From the NCBI GenBank assembly GCA_001310455.1, contig BAXG01000020.1:25291-89290 (forward strand): a stretch of DNA of 64,000 nt, in the 5' to 3' direction. The notes below the pieces were generated by a model. It searched no databases. It worked only from the letters and a program-made list of their open reading frames with translations, and was not told the origin of the DNA. The DNA comes from Photobacterium sp. JCM 19050 (GTDB taxonomy: Bacteria > Pseudomonadota > Gammaproteobacteria > Enterobacterales > Vibrionaceae). The translations under genes were made by a program, and so were the position numbers. Each line of letters opens with the position of its first letter. The first letter of the stretch is position 1. This document shows, one piece after another, positions 28,487 through 38,337 of the stretch.

Positions 28487-29122
28487 ATGACAATGACTCC
28501 ACTATCAGACTGCAAGCAGCCATTGCGCATCGGCGTCGGCGGCCCGGTCGGCTCAGGGAAAACTGCGCTGCTGGAAGTGCTTTGCAAAGCCATGCGTGAC
28601 GACTACCAAATGGCGGTGGTCACCAATGACATTTACACCCAGGAAGATGCCAAAATCCTGACCCGCGCCGAAGCCCTGGAAGCAGACCGCATCATCGGTG
28701 TCGAAACCGGCGGCTGCCCACATACCGCCATCCGTGAGGATGCGTCAATGAATCTGGCGGCGGTTGAAACCCTTACCCGCCGACATAAAAACCTCGATGT
28801 GGTGTTTGTAGAAAGCGGCGGCGACAACCTCAGTGCCACCTTCAGCCCGGAGCTGGTTGACCTCACCATCTACGTTATCGACGTGGCCGAAGGCGAGAAG
28901 ATTCCCCGCAAAGGCGGCCCTGGTATCACCCGCTCAGATCTGCTGGTGATCAACAAAATCGACCTCGCTCCTTACGTGGGTGCCTCACTCGACGTCATGA
29001 GAGAAGACACAGCACGGATGCGACCGGAAAAACCGTATGTTTTTGCAAACATGAAGTCCGGTGAAGGTATTCCGGCCATCATTGATTTCATCAAAGACAA
29101 AGGAATGCTTGACGTCGCTTAG
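28487..29122 (+). CDS. ureG: Urease accessory GTPase UreG
   Basis: A 211-residue SIMIBI-class GTPase that carries nickel and drives its insertion into urease. [18 protein letters not shown] is the P-loop; [32 protein letters not shown] with the CPH nickel site, [18 protein letters not shown], and [20 protein letters not shown] with VINKIDLA as the G4-type motif follow. The frame is intact and the length is typical. Last gene of the operon; a terminator hairpin follows at 29137. No nickel permease (ureH/ureJ) or ureR lies next to it. Confidence 0.96.
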   Translation: MTMTPLSDCKQPLRIGVGGPVGSGKTALLEVLCKAMRDDYQMAVVTNDIYTQEDAKILTRAEALEADRIIGVETGGCPHTAIREDASMNLAAVETLTRRHKNLDVVFVESGGDNLSATFSPELVDLTIYVIDVAEGEKIPRKGGPGITRSDLLVINKIDLAPYVGASLDVMREDTARMRPEKPYVFANMKSGEGIPAIIDFIKDKGMLDVA

Positions 29123-29136
29123 TCTTTTTTTCAATT

Positions 29137-29158
29137 GCCGGTTAGCTGCATAACCGGC
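29137..29158 (+). terminator. Terminator of the urease operon
   Basis: 8-bp stem GCCGGTTA / TAACCGGC with a 6-base loop, 14 bp after the ureG stop, followed by CCCGTTTTT. Confidence 0.75.
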
Positions 29159-29185
29159 CCCGTTTTTCCAGGTAACTTTTCCAAC

Positions 29186-29878
29186 ATGCTCCACACAACA
29201 GGATACGACTCCAATCCACTGAACAACCGCCACTCCACGGCAGAAAAATACCGCAAACTCATCCGGCTTGCGCGAAAACGCCGCTACCTTGTCCCGGCTG
29301 GTTATCACAGCATTGGCGAATACCACGGCTCTATTTACGAATGTGAATGGGTTTCGCCGTACACAAAATCTGCCAGTAACCTTAATGCTGAAGTAATGAT
29401 CATTCTCAAAGACTGGTGTCCGGACGAGTACCTTGCTGGCCCTTTGGTCGCGGCACTGGTTCGCCACGGGCTGGATCCAGAACTGCCAACACAAGACACG
29501 CTGGAAAGGCTGTTGAATACCCACCTCGGTCAGCACCTTTGCGACACGTATTGCACCACGCTTTTTCCATTCGTCAAACCCGGTGCATTTACCACCACTA
29601 TCCCAGAAAAACTCCTGATCAATTCCGCATTGGACTTTGCACTGCCACAAATCAAAGCTATCCAGCCGAAGCTTGTTATCGCGATGGGACTGAACGTTTA
29701 CAACGCACTCGCCGGTGCAAAAAAACTACCCAAAGCGGAAACACTGGAAGACGCGATCAATCACCCTTTTTCATCCCTTTGTCATCCGGTGGGCAATGCT
29801 TGGTTTATGCACAGTCACATATTCGCGGAGAAGGGCAAAGTACACCCAAAGAGATTGACCGTAGCTGGAGTGAGATGA
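29186..29878 (+). CDS. Uracil-DNA-glycosylase-superfamily-like protein
   Basis: A 230-residue protein. The ATG at 29186 (MLHTTGYDSNPLNNRHSTAE) follows AGGT and lies after the ureG terminator; the frame is open from a TTG at 29135, but that would start inside the terminator hairpin. Features suggesting the UDG fold are EVMIILKDWCPDEYLAGPLV near residue 80, CDTYCTTLFPFVKPG near 125, IKAIQPKLVIAMGLNVYNAL near 160 (very like the helix-strand of family 4/5 glycosylases) and HPVGNAWFM near 205, where glycosylases have an HP motif. No iron-sulphur cysteine set is obvious. Function is inferred from these patterns only. It is a single gene closed by a strong terminator and unlikely to be part of urease. 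Confidence 0.55.
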   Translation: MLHTTGYDSNPLNNRHSTAEKYRKLIRLARKRRYLVPAGYHSIGEYHGSIYECEWVSPYTKSASNLNAEVMIILKDWCPDEYLAGPLVAALVRHGLDPELPTQDTLERLLNTHLGQHLCDTYCTTLFPFVKPGAFTTTIPEKLLINSALDFALPQIKAIQPKLVIAMGLNVYNALAGAKKLPKAETLEDAINHPFSSLCHPVGNAWFMHSHIFAEKGKVHPKRLTVAGVR

Positions 29879-29941
29879 ACCTCTACACCAAAGCTCCGGG
29901 AATCATCCTGTCGCTGATGGAAACAACATGCCCCTGGCCCC

Positions 29942-29965
29942 AAAAAGGACCCGCAGGTCCTTTTT
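29942..29965. terminator. Strong bidirectional terminator
   Basis: Perfect 10-bp stem AAAAAGGACC / GGTCCTTTTT with a CGCA loop between the convergent UDG-like gene and the amylase gene, with A/T runs on both sides. Confidence 0.85.
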
Positions 29966-29974
29966 GTCTTTAGT

Positions 29975-31970
<1,996 letters not shown>

Positions 31971-32122
31971 TTATTTCCTTCTTGTAGGGATTTTCGACCG
32001 TTCTATTTTTCGCCAAGCCGGGAAAAGAAAAATCATCTTCAAGAAGGGAAATATGGGCGTAGAAAGGGGCGTAGTTCCGAGAACAAGCGCCCCACAAATT
32101 TGGTAGTCATGAACGCTGGAGG

Positions 32123-33925
32123 CTAACTGCCCGAAAGCCTTAAACCGTCACCCGACGTGCGCATGCCCCCATCGACCAACTGAAGGGTCGCAAATTCCCG
32201 GTAAAGCGGGCTGCTGTCCATCAGTTCATCGTGTGTGCCACTGGCAACAAGCTGGCCGCGGTTAAGAACCAAAATCCGGTCGGCATTTACCACGGTTGCC
32301 AACCGGTGGGCGATAATCAGGGTGGTTTTACCTTCCATCAAGGTATCCAGTGCCTGTTTGACATGGTGCTCGCTCACCGCATCCAGTGCGCTGGTTGCTT
32401 CATCCAGCAATAGCACCGGGCGGTCAGCAAGGATAGCCCGGGCAATGGCGATACGCTGTTTCTGCCCGCCGGATAACCTGACCCCACGCTCGCCCAGTTG
32501 TGTCTGGTAACCATCGGGCAATTCCCGGATAAATTCATCGGCCCGGGCGGCACGGCACGCTTCCTCAACTTCCGCTTCGGTGGCATCCGGTCGACCGTAA
32601 CGGACGTTTTCCAAAACAGAAGTAGCAAAAATCACTGACTCCTGCGGCACCAGGGCAAATTGCTTGCGGAGATCTTCAAGGGAGACGGAATCGACCGGCT
32701 TACCCTCCAAGGAAATCTCCCCGCCCTGGGGTTCAAAGAAACGCTGCAACAACGCAAACACCGTACTTTTACCTGCACCACTCGGCCCCACCAGTGCAAC
32801 CCTTTCACCCGGCCGGATATCGAAGGACAGCTGATGAAATACCGGAGCTTCCTTTTCACCGGGATAGGCAAACTCAACCTGATCAAACGAGATTTCACCC
32901 CGAACTAGCGTTGGCAAGGATTTGGGAAGCACGGGGTCAACAATATCCGGCTGCGTTTCAGAGAGTTCAATAAGCCGCTCGGTTGCCCCCGCTGCTCGCT
33001 GAATATCCCCAATCACTTCACTGATGGTTGCGACGCCACCGGCAACCAGCACGGCATAAAACATAAAGGCGGAAAGCTCACCGGCAGAAAGCGTTCCCCC
33101 CATCACACTGTGCGCCCCGACCCAGGTCACCAGTACAATGGCGACGATACTGAGTAGCATGACTGACGCAATCAGCATTGCCCGGTAACGGATCCGGCCT
33201 CGGGCGGCGTCCATGACATCTTCCACCCGGCTGGCAAACACCTTGTTATCCCGGGATTCATGGCCGTAAGACTGTACAGTGCGGATTTCGTGGAGGGATT
33301 CATCAACATGCGCGCCGAGGTCGGCCACTTTGTCCTGGCTCGCCCGGGCAAGACGACGCACCTTGCGCCCGAGCACACCAACCGGGACAAGCACCAAAGG
33401 CACCGCAAGCAACACAAGGCCGGTCAGTTTCAGGCTGGTAAAGCCCATCATCACCATGCCGCCGATAACCGACACCCCGGAGCGTAAGGCCATAGAAAGG
33501 TTAGAGCCGACCACGGTCTGCAAAAGGGTGGTATCTGCGGTAAAGCGGCTGATTACCTCGCCGGTACGCTCACGGGCAAAGAACGCCGGGGAAAGCTGCA
33601 AAAGCTGGTGATAAACACGAAGCCGGATGTCGGCACTCACCCTCTCCCCCAGCCAGCTCATCAGGTAAAAACGGCAAAATGTAGCGGCTCCACTCAGTAA
33701 AGTGATGCCCAGAATAAACAGCACAATCTGGTTCAGGCGCTCGGTACTGCCGGAGAGAAAGCCTTCATCCACCATCAGCCGGACACCCTGCCCCAGTGCC
33801 AGCCAGGCAAGGGAGCCGATAAACAGAAAGGCAATGGCGGCCACCACTTGCTGTCGGTAAGGCCGGAGGAATGTGCCAATCCATTTCAGGACAGTCGGGG
33901 TCGCTGCGCGGGAGGCTTCAGTCAC
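32123..33925 (-). CDS. ABC exporter, fused transmembrane and ATPase domains (MsbA/LmrA type)
   Basis: A 600-residue half-transporter. It appears to start at a GTG (33925; MTEASRAATPTVLKWIGTFL) with AAGGATC upstream. Six transmembrane segments fall in residues about 25-310 (IAFLFIGSLAWLALGQGV, IVLFILGITLLSGAATF and so on), then the nucleotide-binding domain with Walker A LVGPSGAGKSTVFALL, Q-loop FALVPQES, signature RLSGGQKQRIAIARAILA, Walker B PVLLLDEATSALD and H-loop IAHRLATV. All catalytic residues are present. This subfamily is often annotated as a lipid or multidrug exporter; the substrate is unknown. Single gene, not joined to the amylase (about 150 bp apart). Confidence 0.88.
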   Translation of the reverse strand: MTEASRAATPTVLKWIGTFLRPYRQQVVAAIAFLFIGSLAWLALGQGVRLMVDEGFLSGSTERLNQIVLFILGITLLSGAATFCRFYLMSWLGERVSADIRLRVYHQLLQLSPAFFARERTGEVISRFTADTTLLQTVVGSNLSMALRSGVSVIGGMVMMGFTSLKLTGLVLLAVPLVLVPVGVLGRKVRRLARASQDKVADLGAHVDESLHEIRTVQSYGHESRDNKVFASRVEDVMDAARGRIRYRAMLIASVMLLSIVAIVLVTWVGAHSVMGGTLSAGELSAFMFYAVLVAGGVATISEVIGDIQRAAGATERLIELSETQPDIVDPVLPKSLPTLVRGEISFDQVEFAYPGEKEAPVFHQLSFDIRPGERVALVGPSGAGKSTVFALLQRFFEPQGGEISLEGKPVDSVSLEDLRKQFALVPQESVIFATSVLENVRYGRPDATEAEVEEACRAARADEFIRELPDGYQTQLGERGVRLSGGQKQRIAIARAILADRPVLLLDEATSALDAVSEHHVKQALDTLMEGKTTLIIAHRLATVVNADRILVLNRGQLVASGTHDELMDSSPLYREFATLQLVDGGMRTSGDGLRLSGS

Positions 33926-34083
33926 GGTAGATCCTTTTACCGTTAAAGACGTGTTTACCGTATCAGATACACTTCAACGCGGCGAGGGGTTCATTTGCCG
34001 TTAATTACGTTCGGGCTCAATAACGTAAAAAAGCCGGAATCCATCCGACTTTTATATTTCGCAGCGATGTTAACCGGTAGAGG

Positions 34084-35934
34084 CTATCTGCCGTACGTCT
34101 GTGCAATATATCCTTCAAATGCCGCGCACATTTCATCATCGGACGACACCCGGTTTGATGCCAGTTCCCTGTCTCCGTCCACCACTCGGATTGTGGCATT
34201 CAGCGGTGCAGGCTCTGCCCGTTCCCGACTTGCCAGTGCGTCAATCTTCTGTTTCTGGCTTGCCCAGGCCTCTTCTGGAGAAAGGTTGCACACATCGGCA
34301 AGGTACTTGGCGTTAAAGCCTTCACCGGTGAGGCTCTCAATTGTCCCGTTGTGGGAAAGGCTGTTGCCCGGATTCCAGTAGTGTCTGGCCAGCAATGGAC
34401 CAATTTCCGGGTTATCGGTTAGGAAACCAAACTTCTCGGTAAAGTATGCCCGGGTCTGGTATACCGCCATATGTGCCAGCAGGTAGCCCTGATAAGAACA
34501 TGCAGCTTCATCTGATAAAAGGTGCGGAATCGCCATCAGCGGGCGCGGGCTGCATGCCAGGCCAAGGATGGATTTTTCCGTATCGCGAGCCAGTTTTGTT
34601 ACACGCTCCGGTGTCAGTTCTTCATCGCTCAATTGGTACAGCGCCCGCTCAAAGTACGGCACCACCAAAATGCTGCGCTCTTCGTAGGCTTTAAATGGCT
34701 GGCGGCTGTTTGCCATCGCCTGGATGACCGCATCCGGTACCGGGTTGCCCTCGGCATCCAGCGCGTACAACTTCAGCCAGTCGGCATCGGTCAGCAGGCT
34801 GTCACAGAACATCGACTGGGTTTCAGCATAGGCCATTGATGTTGGCGCAAACTCTTGCGAAAAACACGGCGCATTCATTTTCACATTGGCAAAGTGTGCC
34901 GCGTGCCCGCCCTCATGGAACAGGGTATTGATACCGTCATAGCCACTTCCCACCTGATCCGGTTTGGCATTGCTGGTGAAATTCACCTTGGCAGCAACCC
35001 AGTCACCCCGGTCATAGAAAGCCGGCACCGGTCCGTGACAGAAACCGTTCTGGTATTTCCCCTTGCGATCGAGAAGATCCAGCGTCAGGTCAGCACCGGA
35101 ATAATCAATGTTCAGGCGGCCAAAAGACTCAATCCAACGTCGCAGGGATTGGGAAAACGGGACATAAGGGTCGAGGTCACGCATCACATCCCCGGCAAAG
35201 GAGAAAATAAAGTTGTGGCCGGACAGCGCATCTTCACCTTTTTCTGTGGCTAGATTTTTCAGGCTCTGGAGGTGGGAATCCCGGGTACGCTGCTCAAAAT
35301 CATCCAGAATGGTGAACAGTTGCTCCGTGGTCATCTGCTCGGTTTTTACCACCGAGTAATCGAAGAAGTTTTTGTACCCGAGTGAGCGCGCAAAGCGGTT
35401 GCGGAGCTTAACCAATTCCAGGAAACCGTTTTGCAGCAGCCACTGTTCCAGATCGAGAAACGCCTGGTGGGCAGACTGGCGAACCGCTTCATGGTCATTA
35501 GTGCGGATTGCCGCCCCCAAAACCGGCAACGAACCCTCTACGGTTTCACCATGTTCATCAACAAACGTCATCACATGGTTCTGTTTTTTCTCAAAAAGCA
35601 CTGCCTCGAACTTAATGAGTTCCGCTTTCAACCAACGCGCCTCTTCCGCTTCAATCGCATGGGCTTGAAAAGTGGCCAGCCAGCCTTCGAGGCCAGTGAG
35701 TGTAGCCTGCTTTTCATCGGCATCGCTGATGGTACCGGCCGCTTCAATCTGTGCCTTGATTTCCGCAATCCGTGAGGCATCGCTCAGGAAGTCTGTCCAG
35801 CGAGTCTGCGCTTCTGCCGCACCGGCATGGTCATCACTGGTACCCATGTAGGTATCCCAGAAAAAATCTTCCTTGGTGCGGTGAATGGCAAGGTAGCTGG
35901 CATTCAGTTCATTGAGAAATTGGGTGGCTGACAT
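34084..35934 (-). CDS. M3-family oligoendopeptidase (PepF-like)
   Basis: A 616-residue cytoplasmic zinc metallopeptidase cleaving short peptides. It starts MSATQFLNELNASYLAIHRT. The catalytic zinc motif is INTLFHEGGHAAHFANV (HEGGH, M3 form of HExxH) with the downstream glutamate in SMAYAETQSMFCDSLL. The N-terminal helical part includes FWDTYMGTSDDHAGA, and DRGDWVAAKVNFTSNAKPDQ lies in the core. No signal peptide. Length and frame are normal. Single gene. Confidence 0.88.
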   Translation of the reverse strand: MSATQFLNELNASYLAIHRTKEDFFWDTYMGTSDDHAGAAEAQTRWTDFLSDASRIAEIKAQIEAAGTISDADEKQATLTGLEGWLATFQAHAIEAEEARWLKAELIKFEAVLFEKKQNHVMTFVDEHGETVEGSLPVLGAAIRTNDHEAVRQSAHQAFLDLEQWLLQNGFLELVKLRNRFARSLGYKNFFDYSVVKTEQMTTEQLFTILDDFEQRTRDSHLQSLKNLATEKGEDALSGHNFIFSFAGDVMRDLDPYVPFSQSLRRWIESFGRLNIDYSGADLTLDLLDRKGKYQNGFCHGPVPAFYDRGDWVAAKVNFTSNAKPDQVGSGYDGINTLFHEGGHAAHFANVKMNAPCFSQEFAPTSMAYAETQSMFCDSLLTDADWLKLYALDAEGNPVPDAVIQAMANSRQPFKAYEERSILVVPYFERALYQLSDEELTPERVTKLARDTEKSILGLACSPRPLMAIPHLLSDEAACSYQGYLLAHMAVYQTRAYFTEKFGFLTDNPEIGPLLARHYWNPGNSLSHNGTIESLTGEGFNAKYLADVCNLSPEEAWASQKQKIDALASRERAEPAPLNATIRVVDGDRELASNRVSSDDEMCAAFEGYIAQTYGR

Positions 35935-36043
35935 GAGGGTTCCTTAATGGTTGATGTTTTTGGAAGCCTGAAAAGAACAAAGGGCAACCTCAGTTACCCT
36001 TTATCTGGAGCTTAGCCGTATTTTAGACCTTAAACCGGCTGCT

Positions 36044-36394
36044 TCAGCGTTTCGGTGTAAGGAGCCAGCCCATTGGCTTACCGGCCAGCATATGCAGGTG
36101 AATGTGAAATACCGTCTGGCCGGCGTATTCATTACAGTTCATCACCACACGGTAGCCGTCTTCTGCCACGCCCCACTCTTTCGCCAGTTTAGCCGCAGTG
36201 GTAAACAGCTTGCCTACTAGCGCTTCATCATCCGGCTGGATGTCGTTAATGGTTGGAATGCATTTTTTAGGGATGATCAGCACGTGAACCGGTGCCTGAG
36301 GGTTGATATCACGAAAAGCGAGAACATTGTCGTCCTCAAAAACGATATCTGCCGGGATCTCACGATCAATAATCTTGGTGAAGATGGTGCTCAT
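36044..36394 (-). CDS. hinT: HIT-family purine nucleoside phosphoramidase
   Basis: A 116-residue protein hydrolysing adenosine 5'-monophosphoramidates. It starts [20 protein letters not shown]; then [20 protein letters not shown] and the histidine triad [17 protein letters not shown] close to the C terminus (HxHxH). Length is close to E. coli HinT (119). Single gene; the first copy of the 48-bp direct repeat lies in its upstream region. Confidence 0.93.
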   Translation of the reverse strand: MSTIFTKIIDREIPADIVFEDDNVLAFRDINPQAPVHVLIIPKKCIPTINDIQPDDEALVGKLFTTAAKLAKEWGVAEDGYRVVMNCNEYAGQTVFHIHLHMLAGKPMGWLLTPKR

Positions 36395-36454
36395 CCTGTC
36401 TCCTTGCCTGTTGTCGGCCTGTTATTCTTTATTTGCGTTACGCCATCATACTCC

Positions 36455-36502
36455 GGGATTCGAGACAGGGAAACGGTTGCCACTGCACGGCACTTGCGGC
36501 AA
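36455..36502 (+). repeat. 48-bp direct repeat, copy 1
   Basis: Starts GGGATTCGAGACAGGG and ends CACTTGCGGCAA. It matches 37204-37251 in 45 of 48 positions, same orientation, 749 bp apart. Together they bracket the DUF1016 remnant. No open gene covers it convincingly. Confidence 0.85.
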
Positions 36503-36546
36503 CTGCACATACCCAAACTCTGAGGTCGCTCTGTGGCAGTTAAACA

Positions 36547-36927
36547 TCAACATCTGGATTTCCTTTCTGAGTTAGCAAAGCAAGCTTGCGTATTATTGAT
36601 GCAGGTTGTCCAGCTCAATTCGTGACGCACTGCGTCACGAATTGGAAAAGCCAGGTAAAACAACCTCATATATCGGAGATTGGAGACATCAAAACCTTTA
36701 CCAAACTCCTTTGTTAGAGAGATTGATAGATTTTTGAGTACCTGTTTTCCGTATTCAGCACGACTTTGCCCTTGCTGCTCATCTACCACAATCAAGCGAC
36801 CTATTTCCCAGTAGGTTTGCACCATCGCAGTATTCACCGCCTGTGCGACGTGTTTTCTTCCTTGCATGAGCAGAGATCGGATGTTTTCAAGCAGTACACC
36901 CGAATTCGGCAAATCAGGTTGGCTCAT
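36547..36927 (-). pseudogene. DUF1016 (YhcG-type) N-terminal fragment
   Basis: Starts MSQPDLPNSGVLLENIRSLL at 36927 (GAGG upstream; a longer start at 36951 is possible). The first 100 or so residues fit the DUF1016 N-terminal helical domain: GRKHVAQAVNTAMVQTYWEI, EYGKQVLKNLSISLTKEFGK and GFDVSNLRYMRLFYLAFP. Homology stops after IRDAVRHELSW, and the last 20 codons (TCINNTQACFANSERKSRC) are unrelated. Complete family members have about 350 residues with a PD-(D/E)XK nuclease domain at the C terminus, which is absent. This is a real truncation, unlike the single-base breaks elsewhere, and lies between two 48-bp direct repeats. Confidence 0.75.
36616..36644. repeat. Perfect palindrome at the truncation point of DUF1016
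   Basis: 14-bp arms CAATTCGTGACGCA / TGCGTCACGAATTG separated by one C, in the codons for PIRDAVRHEL just before homology to the family is lost. Confidence 0.6.
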
Positions 36928-36951
36928 TATCGTCGTTCCTCCTTCTTCCAT

Positions 36952-37314
36952 GTTGGGGAAATAGCGCTCAATTTAGGGATGATTAACAGCGCTATCGAGA
37001 GGAAATAAAGCTATCACCTTAATGTGGTACCAGACAAACAGTGTGGAGTAACTTGCGACGTTGTCTATCTACAGATCCTTTTGATTTTAAAAATTTGCAA
37101 TGGTCGAAATTATTTAAACCGCTTGGAAGTAAGCCTTTTTATTTCACACTGAAAGCCGAATTATAAATTTCTTCATTTTGGCAGAAGTACTATGACTCTT
37201 TCTGGGATTCAAGACAGGGGAACGGTTGCCACTGCACGGTACTTGCGGCAAGGTAATATTTGCAGTGTTGGAACACGCACAAGGAAAACGCAACGCCATA
37301 ACAAGGAGCAGGCC
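36952..37314. other. Intergenic region with the second 48-bp repeat
   Basis: About 360 bp between the DUF1016 remnant and the GFA gene. The first 200 bp show nothing recognisable and are AT-rich; the repeat copy at 37204-37251 and the promoter and ribosome site of the GFA gene occupy the rest. Confidence 0.5.
37204..37251 (+). repeat. 48-bp direct repeat, copy 2
   Basis: Starts GGGATTCAAGACAGGG and ends TACTTGCGGCAA; 45 of 48 positions identical to 36455-36502. Confidence 0.85.
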
Positions 37315-37746
37315 ATGGCTGAACACCCTGAAAAATCCTTTCCCTATCACGGCGGGTGCCTCTGCGGTGCTGTCCGGTATGAAGTTGCGGAAATTGAACC
37401 GGCAATGGGCCATTGCCACTGTTCCATGTGTCGGAAATTCCACGGTGCGGCATTCGCTACATTCGGAGAAGCCAAAGCCGAAAACTTCCGCTGGACTGCG
37501 GGTGAACACCTTCTTAAAGCCTATATTGCCCCGAATGGCACAACCCGCCAATTTTGCAGCCAGTGCGGCTCCAGCATGACATTTGAACCATCTGGCTCAG
37601 ACGGTTCATTAGTTGAATTTGCCCTTGGCACTTTGGAAAGCGATATCCCCCAACGCCCGGATGTCCATATTTACACTGCCTACAAAGCCGACTGGTATGA
37701 AATTACTGATGAATTGCCGCAGTTTGGGGAAGGGCGAAATAAGTAA
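37315..37746 (+). CDS. GFA-family (Mss4-like zinc) protein
   Basis: A 143-residue protein. The ATG at 37315 has AAGGAG at 37303-37308; the frame is open further upstream through the repeat, without a site. Zinc-ligand cysteines follow the glutathione-dependent formaldehyde-activating (GFA, PF04828) pattern: GGCLCGAVRYEV, GHCHCSMCRKFHGAAFATFG and TRQFCSQCGSSMTFEP. The end YEITDELPQFGEGRNK is typical. Most members are not proven formaldehyde enzymes, so the function is open. Tail-to-tail with mdeR. Confidence 0.88.
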   Translation: MAEHPEKSFPYHGGCLCGAVRYEVAEIEPAMGHCHCSMCRKFHGAAFATFGEAKAENFRWTAGEHLLKAYIAPNGTTRQFCSQCGSSMTFEPSGSDGSLVEFALGTLESDIPQRPDVHIYTAYKADWYEITDELPQFGEGRNK

Positions 37747-37757
37747 TTCCATACGCA

Positions 37758-38218
37758 CTACCTATTTATTGAAGGGTAAACCGGATTCTGTTTTACATTG
37801 CTGAATGCAAAACTCGACTCCACTGCTGCGATGCCCGGTATTTTGGTGAGGTGATCGCGAATGAAGTGTTCGAACGCTTTGAGGTCTGCGGCGACCACTT
37901 TCAGCAGGTAGTCGCTGGTGCCGGTCATCAGGTAACAGTCCATCACCTCCGGTAAAACCTCGATACCGGATTCAAATTCCTTCATCGAAATATCGTTTTG
38001 TTTTTCCAGCCTGACGCTGACAAATGCAATCACCGACAGCCATAAGCCTCCTGGCAAACCCGGGCAGTGTAACCGGTAAGGACGCCGGACTTTTCCAGCT
38101 TGCGAACCCGTCTGAGACAGGGGGACGGGGAAAGATTTACCCTGTCTGCCAGTTCCTGGTTGGTCAGCCGGGCATTCATCTGCAATTCCCTGACTATCTT
38201 CCGGTCGATGTTATCCAT
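37758..38218 (-). pseudogene. mdeR: Lrp/AsnC-family regulator, probable MdeR, frameshifted
   Basis: About 153 residues when repaired. It starts MDNIDRKIVRELQMNARLTN at 38218 with GGAGA upstream. The N-terminal helix-turn-helix (LTNQELADRVNLSPSPCLRR) and GVLTGYTARVCQEAYG are followed by a break at about 38040 where GGCCTG has become GGCTG; LSVIAFVSVRLEKQNDISMK, DCYLMTGTSDYLLKVVAADL and FIRDHLTKIPGIAAVESSFA form the RAM effector domain. It is divergent from the methionine gamma-lyase gene, as in the Pseudomonas putida mdeR-mdeA-mdeB locus, where it activates the operon. The name is inferred from this context. Confidence 0.85.
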
Positions 38219-38337
38219 AACTTCTCCTGTTGGCAGATTCTGCCAATTACACCTCAATTCCAGCTATAACTTGCCAGCATATTGCCAGAGCATTGCGCCA
38301 TAATTCCAAAGTAACAGTTTGATAACAAGGAATGGTC

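Noticed and set aside
29416..29973. 185-codon frame overlapping the UDG-like gene
   Set aside because: Shifted-frame shadow that runs through the strong terminator at 29942-29965.
36455..37251. 48-bp repeats as integron attC sites
   Set aside because: The copies contain a TTGCC...GGCAA dyad, but lack the length and core-site layout of Vibrio VCR-type attC; no integrase is seen.
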